36,186 bases of DNA. Origin: Marmoricola sp. (GTDB lineage Bacteria > Actinomycetota > Actinomycetes > Propionibacteriales > Nocardioidaceae). Positions 31,521-36,186 of the stretch are shown piece after piece. The DNA lies in NCBI GenBank assembly GCA_025964795.1, contig JAOPYC010000057.1, positions 1 to 36,186 on the forward strand. Reading direction: 5' to 3'. The notes beneath the pieces were generated by a model, which saw nothing but the letters and a program-made list of their open reading frames with translations, was not told the origin of the DNA and did no database searches. A program made the position numbers and the translations under genes. Positions within the stretch are counted from its first letter, which is position 1, and each line of letters opens with the position of its first letter.

Positions 31521-34208
31521 ATGTCCGAGCACCTGCCCCAGTCCGCCGAGGCGCCGCTGCGCCGCGACATCCGCATCGTCACCTCGATGCTGGGTGACAC
31601 CCTGACCCGCACGCACGGGCAGGACCTCCTCGACCTGGTGGAGAGCGTGCGCAAGGCCGCCAAGGACGACGCGCTCTCGCTGCCCGAGCTCGACGTCGCC
31701 ACGGCCACGACCCTGGCGCGCGCGTTCACGGCGTACTTCCACCTGGCCAACGTCACCGAGCAGGAGCACCGCGGGCGCGCGCTGCTGGAGACCCGGGCCG
31801 CGGAGGGCGGCCCGCTGGCCAACGCCCTGGGCCGGGTGCGTGACCGCGGGATCGACCCGACCGACGTGGCCGAGGCGGTGGCCCAGGTGGCCGTGCGGTC
31901 CGTGTTCACCGCGCACCCCACCTAGGTCCAGCGGCGTACGACGCTCGACAAGCTCCGCGCCGTCGCCGCCCTGCTCGAGGAGGAGGACACCCCCCGCCGC
32001 CGGACGCGGCTGGAGGCGGCCGTCGACCTGCTCTGGCAGACCGACGAGCTCCGGGTCGAGCGGCCCGAGGTCATCGACGAGGCGCGCAACGGCATCTACT
32101 ACCTCGAGGGGCTCACGTCCGCCGCGGTGCTCGACGTCCTCGAGGAGCTCGAGGAGACGCTCGCTCCCTGGGACGTGACGCTGCCGCTGACCACCACCCC
32201 GCTGCGGTTCGGCACCTGGATGGGTGGCGACCGCGACGGCAACCCCAACGTCACCCCGGCGATGACCCGGGAGGTGCTGCGGTTGCAGGCCTCGCACGGC
32301 ATCACAGTGATCCGCCGCAAGGTCAACGACCTGCGCCGCACGCTGTCGGTCAGCGAACGGCTCTCGGAGGTCTCCGAGGACCTGCGGGCGCGCACGAACG
32401 AGATGCTCGACGAGCTGCCGGAGGTGGAGCCGCGCTACCGCCGGCTGAACATCGAGGAGCCCTACCGGCTGTTCCTGACCTGCGTGGACCTCCGGCTGCA
32501 GATGACCGACGCCCGGATCAGCACGGGTGGGACGCACCGGCCCGGTCGCGACTACCGCGACGACGCCGAGCTGCTCGAGGACCTGCTCCTGCTGCACGCC
32601 TCGGTCGAGGAGCACCAGGGGCCCCTGATCGCGGGGGGCGACCTCAAGCGGCTGGTGCGCACCGTCGCCGGGGCCGGGCTGACGCTGGCCACGCTCGACG
32701 TCCGCGAGCACGCGGAGAAGCACCACCACGCCGTCGGCCAGCTCTTCGACCGGCTCGGCACCCTCGACGTCCCGTACGCCGAGCTCGACCGGGCCCAGCG
32801 CCGCACGCTGCTCAGCGACGAGCTCGCGATCCACCGGCCGCTCTCCCAGCAGCCGCCGCCGATCGACGACGACGGGCGCCGGACCGCCGAGGTGTTCGGG
32901 GTCATCCGGGAGTCGCTGGACGCGCTCGGCGAGCGCGCCATCGAGAGCTACATCATCTCGATGACCGAGGACGTCGACGACGTGCTGGCCGCCGTCCTGC
33001 TGGGTCGCGAGGCCGGGCTGGTCGACCTCGCCGACGGCACCGCGCGGGTCGGGTTCGTGCCGCTGCTGGAGACCATCGACGAGCTCGAGCGGATCGAGCC
33101 GATCCTGGACGGGCTGCTCAGCGACCCGTCGTACCGCGCCCTGGTGGCGGCCCGCGGCGACATGCAGGAGGTGATGCTCGGCTACTCCGACTCCAACAAG
33201 TCCGGCGGCATCGCCACCTCGCAGTGGCAGATCCAGCGGGCCCAGCGCACCGCGCGCGACGTGGCCCGCAAGCACAAGGTCCGGCTGCGGTTCTTCCACG
33301 GTCGCGGGGGCTCGGTCGGTCGCGGCGGCGGTCCGACGTACGACGCGATCATGGCGCTGCCCTTCGGCACCGTGGACGGCGAGGTGAAGCTGACCGAGCA
33401 GGGTGAGGTGATCAGCGACAAGTACGCCCTGCCCGTGCTCGCCCGCGAGAACCTCGAGCTGCTGGTGGCGGGCACGCTGGAGGCCAGCCTGCTGCACCGC
33501 ACCGACCGTCGTACGCCGGAGCAGGCGGAGCGCTGGGACGCCCTGATGGACGCGGTCTCCCAGAACGCGCACGCGCGCTACACCGAGCTGGTCGAGCGAC
33601 CGGAGCTCCCGGAGTACTTCCTGGCCTGCACCCCGGTCGACCTGCTCGGCTCGCTGCACATCGGCTCCCGGCCCTCGCGCCGCCCGCAGCAGGACGGCGG
33701 CCTCGACGGGCTCCGCGCGATCCCGTGGGTGTTCGGCTGGACGCAGTCGCGGCAGATCGTCCCCGGGTGGTTCGGCGTCGGGTCGGGCCTGGCCGCGGTC
33801 GCCGACGAGGTGGACGAGCTCCACGAGATGTACGAGCAGTGGCCGTTCTTCCGCACCTTCCTCGACAACGTCGCGATGACGCTGGCCAAGGCCGACCTCG
33901 ACATCGCCGAGCGCTACGTGATGGCGCTCGCCCCGGTGCACACCCACGGCATCCTCGACCTCGTTCGCGAGGAGTTCGAGCTCACCGTGAAGCAGGTGCT
34001 GGCCGTCACCGGCGACGCCGCGCTGCTCGACCGCGAGCAGGGCCTGCGTACGACGCTCGAGGTGCGCGAGAACTACCTCGAGCCGCTCCACCTGCTCCAG
34101 GTCCAGCTGCTGGCCCGGATGCGCGACGGCGAGGACGACCCCGACCTCGAACGAGCCCTGCTGCTGACCATCAACGGCATCGCCGCCGGGATGCGCAACA
34201 CCGGCTGA
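31521..34208 (+). pseudogene. ppc: Phosphoenolpyruvate carboxylase interrupted by an in-frame amber codon
   Basis: One reading frame of 896 codons from ATG 31521 encodes a full-length PEPC, except that codon 135 (31923-31925) is TAG. It falls exactly in the catalytic motif TAHPTE: the frame reads VFTAHPT, stop, VQRRTTLDKL, so TAG replaces the invariant Glu (GAG to TAG is one base). The essential His (His132, His138 in E. coli) is intact. All later motifs remain: GTWMGGDRDGNPNV, VMLGYSDSNKSGG, FHGRGGSVGRGGGP, IPWVFGWTQSR and C-terminal NTG. No other stop or frameshift is visible. PEPC makes oxaloacetate from PEP and bicarbonate. If TAG is real and not suppressed, only a 134-residue fragment is made, unless a late start (e.g. 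32127) is used. Either a very recent null allele or a base-call error. Confidence 0.92.
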
Positions 34209-34230
34209 CCCGGACCGTACGATCGCCAGC

Positions 34231-35268
34231 GTGCTCGCCGTCGTCTACGACCGTCCCCTCGCGGTTCCCGAGGTTCGCGAGGTCGAACCGCCCTCCTGCC
34301 CCGCCGACGGGGTGGTCCTCCGGCTGCGGGCGACCGGGGTGTGCCGGTCGGACTGGCACGCGTGGAAGGGACACGACCCGGTGCCGCTGCCGATGGTGCC
34401 GGGGCACGAGTTCGCCGGGATCGTCGACCAGGTGGGCGCCGACGTCGGGAGCTGGCAGGCCGGCGACCGGGTGACGGCGCCGTTCGTGATGGGCTGTGGC
34501 CACTGCGCCTGTTGCAGGGCCGGGGACCAGCAGGTGTGCCCGGACCAGGCCCAGCCCGGCTTCACCTACCCCGGCTCGTGGGCCGAGCTGGTCGTCGTAC
34601 CCGCTGCGGAGACCAACCTGGTGCGCCTGCCCGACGACGTCGACTTCGTGTCCGGTGCCGCCCTGGGCTGCCGCTTCGCCACGTCGTTCCGGGCCCTGTA
34701 CACCCACGGAGAGGTGCAGCGCGGCCAGGTGGTCGCCGTCCACGGTTGCGGCGGCGCCGGGCTGTCGGCGGTGATGATCGCGAAGGCGCTCGGTGCCCGG
34801 GTGCTCGCCGTCGACGTGGGGGAGGGCGCCCGGGGCCTGGCCCGCACGCTCGGCGCGGACGAAGTGGTCGACCCGGCGGAGTTCCCCGACGTCGCGGCCC
34901 GCATCCGGGAGCTGAGCGACGGTGGGGCCCACGTCTCCCTGGACGCGGTCGGCATCCCGGCGGTGGCCGCCGCGTCGGTCGCCTGCCTGCGTCGTCGCGG
35001 TCGCCACGTCCAGGTCGGCCTGCTCCTCGGCCCGGACGCGACGGCGGGCCTCCCGATGGACCTGGTCGTCTCCCGGGAGCTGCAGGTGCTCGGCTCGCAC
35101 GGCATGCCGGCCGGCGACTACCCCGCGATGCTCGCGATGATCGCCCGCGGCGACCTCGACCCGCGTCGCCTCGTGGGCGCGGAGATCGACCTCGCCTCGG
35201 CCCCGGCGGCCCTGATGGCGATGGACCGGCCGGCCACGGTGCCGGGCCTCACCGTGATCGGCCTGTGA
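34231..35268 (+). CDS. Zinc-dependent alcohol dehydrogenase (MDR family)
   Basis: 345 residues from GTG 34231. Catalytic zinc ligands are Cys38 (GVCRSDWH) and His59-Glu60 (PGHEFAG). The structural zinc site is Cys89, Cys92, Cys95 and Cys103 (GCGHCACCRAGDQQVC). The cofactor loop is VHGCGGAGLSAVMIAKALGA. These are all features of class I-type zinc alcohol dehydrogenases. It is expected to oxidise a primary or secondary alcohol with NAD(P). A -10 box TACGAT (34218-34223) lies 7 nt before the start, so it is probably leaderless. It begins 22 nt after ppc and ends 3 nt before the convergent TetR gene. Confidence 0.94.
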   Translation: MLAVVYDRPLAVPEVREVEPPSCPADGVVLRLRATGVCRSDWHAWKGHDPVPLPMVPGHEFAGIVDQVGADVGSWQAGDRVTAPFVMGCGHCACCRAGDQQVCPDQAQPGFTYPGSWAELVVVPAAETNLVRLPDDVDFVSGAALGCRFATSFRALYTHGEVQRGQVVAVHGCGGAGLSAVMIAKALGARVLAVDVGEGARGLARTLGADEVVDPAEFPDVAARIRELSDGGAHVSLDAVGIPAVAAASVACLRRRGRHVQVGLLLGPDATAGLPMDLVVSRELQVLGSHGMPAGDYPAMLAMIARGDLDPRRLVGAEIDLASAPAALMAMDRPATVPGLTVIGL

Positions 35269-35271
35269 GGG

Positions 35272-35862
35272 TCACCCGGCTGAGAGCACGAAGTCGACCA
35301 GCTGCCGCAGGTAGCGCGCCCGGTGCTGGGCGGTGAGCCGGCCGGGGTGGCTGAGCACGTGCATCAGCAGGCCGCCGAAGAGCGTGTCGAGCAGCAGGGT
35401 CACCGACGTCCCGGCGGAGAGCTCCCCCCGCCGGATCGCTCGGCGTACGACGGCACGGGCAGCCAGCACCTGGGCCTGACGGACCACGGCGTACTGCGCG
35501 ATCAGCTCCTCGGTGACCCGGCCCTCGGCGCGGAGCCGGAGCGCGACCTCGCCGAACCGGCCGCTGTAGAGCTCGAGCTGGGCGCCGCCGAGCTCGAGCA
35601 GGTCGCCGCGGAGCGTGCCCGTGTCGACGTCCTCCGGCGCAGGGAGCTGCGCCGTCAGGGCGTCGGTGAGCAGCGCCGCCTTGCTGCTCCACCGGCGGTA
35701 GATCGCCGCCTTGCCGACCCCCGCGTCGCGGGCGACCGCCTCGATGCTGAACCCCGCCCAGCCGGTGCGTCCGTAGAGCCGGCAGGCGGCGTCGTGCACC
35801 CGGGCGTCGACCTCCGGGTCGCGCGGGCGCCCGACGGCCGCCCTCGACGCGACCTCGGGCAC
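35272..35862 (-). CDS. TetR-family transcriptional regulator
   Basis: 196 residues from GTG 35862, which has AGGAGG 4 nt upstream; the in-frame ATG at 35961 would cross the promoter region and is rejected. The N-terminal HTH reads AACRLYGRTGWAGFSIEAVA with recognition helix AGVGKAAIYRRWSSKAALL. The helical C-terminal domain (TetR_C-like, with LRLRAEGRVTEEL and LLLDTLFGGLLMHVL) binds an unknown ligand. It is divergent from the thiolase-like gene at 35960 and probably controls it. A candidate promoter, TTGGCG and GATAGC 17 nt apart on the minus strand, overlaps the inverted repeat listed next. Confidence 0.92.
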   Translation of the reverse strand: MPEVASRAAVGRPRDPEVDARVHDAACRLYGRTGWAGFSIEAVARDAGVGKAAIYRRWSSKAALLTDALTAQLPAPEDVDTGTLRGDLLELGGAQLELYSGRFGEVALRLRAEGRVTEELIAQYAVVRQAQVLAARAVVRRAIRRGELSAGTSVTLLLDTLFGGLLMHVLSHPGRLTAQHRARYLRQLVDFVLSAG

Positions 35863-35892
35863 GGAACCTCCTGCGGCTATCCTCGTCCTGGT

Positions 35893-35909
35893 TACGGACG
35901 CCAACCGTA
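35893..35909. promoter_or_regulatory. Candidate TetR operator
   Basis: TACGG-N7-CCGTA (35893-35909), extended to 6 of 7 matches per arm (GTTACGG/CCGTATC), lies between the divergent TetR and thiolase-like genes and overlaps the TetR gene's putative -35 and spacer. Confidence 0.45.
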
Positions 35910-35959
35910 TCGCTATTCCACAGGCCGGGCCCCGGCCGCCGCGCAAGAGAGCAGGCACC

Positions 35960-36186
35960 ATGCCGGACCCGATGGACGAGCTCGACCCGCTGACCCCCGT
36001 GCTGGTCGGGGTCGGGCAGGCGTCCGAGCGCCTCGAGGACGACGACTACCGCGGCCTCTCGCCCGTCGACCTCGCCGTGGCGGCGGTCGAGGTGGCCCTC
36101 GCGGACGCGGGCCTCACCGCCGACGCGGTCGACACCGTGGCCGCGACCCGGCAGTTCGAGACCTCGACGCCGGGAGCCCCGGCCCC
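35960..36186 (+). CDS. Thiolase-like acetyl-CoA acetyltransferase, 5' part only
   Basis: ATG 35960 opens a frame that runs off the right edge (75 codons). The product starts MPDPMDELDPLTPVLVGVGQ and continues ASERLEDDDYRGLSPVDLAV, with AVEVALADAGLTADAVDTVA. This is the start of actinobacterial thiolase-fold proteins annotated as acetyl-CoA acetyltransferases, which cleave or condense acyl-CoAs; the catalytic Cys lies beyond the window. AGAGAGC provides a plausible ribosome site. It is divergent from the TetR gene. Confidence 0.82.
   Translation, partial: MPDPMDELDPLTPVLVGVGQASERLEDDDYRGLSPVDLAVAAVEVALADAGLTADAVDTVAATRQFETSTPGAPA

Noticed and set aside
31923-31925. Amber codon as programmed pyrrolysine or selenocysteine
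   Set aside because: Selenocysteine uses TGA. Pyrrolysine needs dedicated genes not seen here and is not known in PEPC. A point mutation or base-call error is simpler.
30639-34091. 1150-codon minus-strand frame opposite lon and ppc
   Set aside because: It runs across two real genes and their intergenic region, and its composition (Val, Gly, Arg, His, Gln, Leu) is that of a shadow frame. Its openness cannot rescue the ppc stop.
1-36186. CRISPR array, insertion sequence, rRNA or prophage genes
   Set aside because: No regularly spaced repeats, transposase, rRNA-like sequence or phage structural genes were seen on either strand.

Overview
The window is high-GC actinobacterial DNA. The gene set fits a Nocardioidaceae-type soil actinomycete such as Nocardioides: a Ser/Thr phosphatase/FHA cell-wall signalling cluster, polyphosphate glucokinase, F420-dependent oxidoreductase families, an AlkB-rubredoxin fusion, and many leaderless genes. 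The genus is an inference; no rRNA is present.

Layout. 1-2206 (minus): fhaA, fhaB and the start of a PP2C phosphatase, i.e. the upstream end of the conserved pstP/ftsW/pbpA/pknAB region, which would continue off the left edge. 2327-2410: tRNA-Leu(CAG) with a strong terminator hairpin. 2496-5600: a large patatin-like membrane protein. 5764-12992: mostly single genes or short operons (hemerythrin, divergent XRE-cupin regulator and methyltransferase, acyl-CoA dehydrogenase with SDR and a small membrane protein, aldo/keto reductase, ppgK, a membrane protein). 13116-15394: an alkane hydroxylase module (AlkB-rubredoxin fusion, [3Fe-4S]-type ferredoxin, TetR regulator). 15518-18575: a DrrAB-like ABC exporter and a lipoprotein M15 carboxypeptidase. 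18599-21422: quinone oxidoreductase, then HAD hydrolase, LLM oxidoreductase and a small frame-disrupted ORF with 4-bp overlaps. 21509-25881: heme peroxidase, amidohydrolase, epimerase. 25966-28930: DHA2 MFS pump and azoreductase, divergent from a MarR regulator. 29047-31377: Lon protease preceded by a HAIR-like (HspR) site. 31521-34208: phosphoenolpyruvate carboxylase interrupted by an in-frame amber codon at the active-site HPTE motif. 34231-36186: alcohol dehydrogenase, TetR regulator, and the start of a thiolase-like gene cut by the right edge.

I see no CRISPR array, insertion sequence, prophage or clear new multi-gene system. The most interesting points are the amber codon in ppc, a palindromic operator centred on the start codon of the XRE-cupin gene, three matching half-sites in front of alkB, the HAIR-like site in front of lon, a G-quadruplex-capable tract after the peroxidase gene, a small ORF disrupted by one base, a run of ten genes whose -10 box lies 6-7 nt before the start codon, and a strong context dependence of the rare Val codon GTA. 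No gap between genes exceeds 300 bases.
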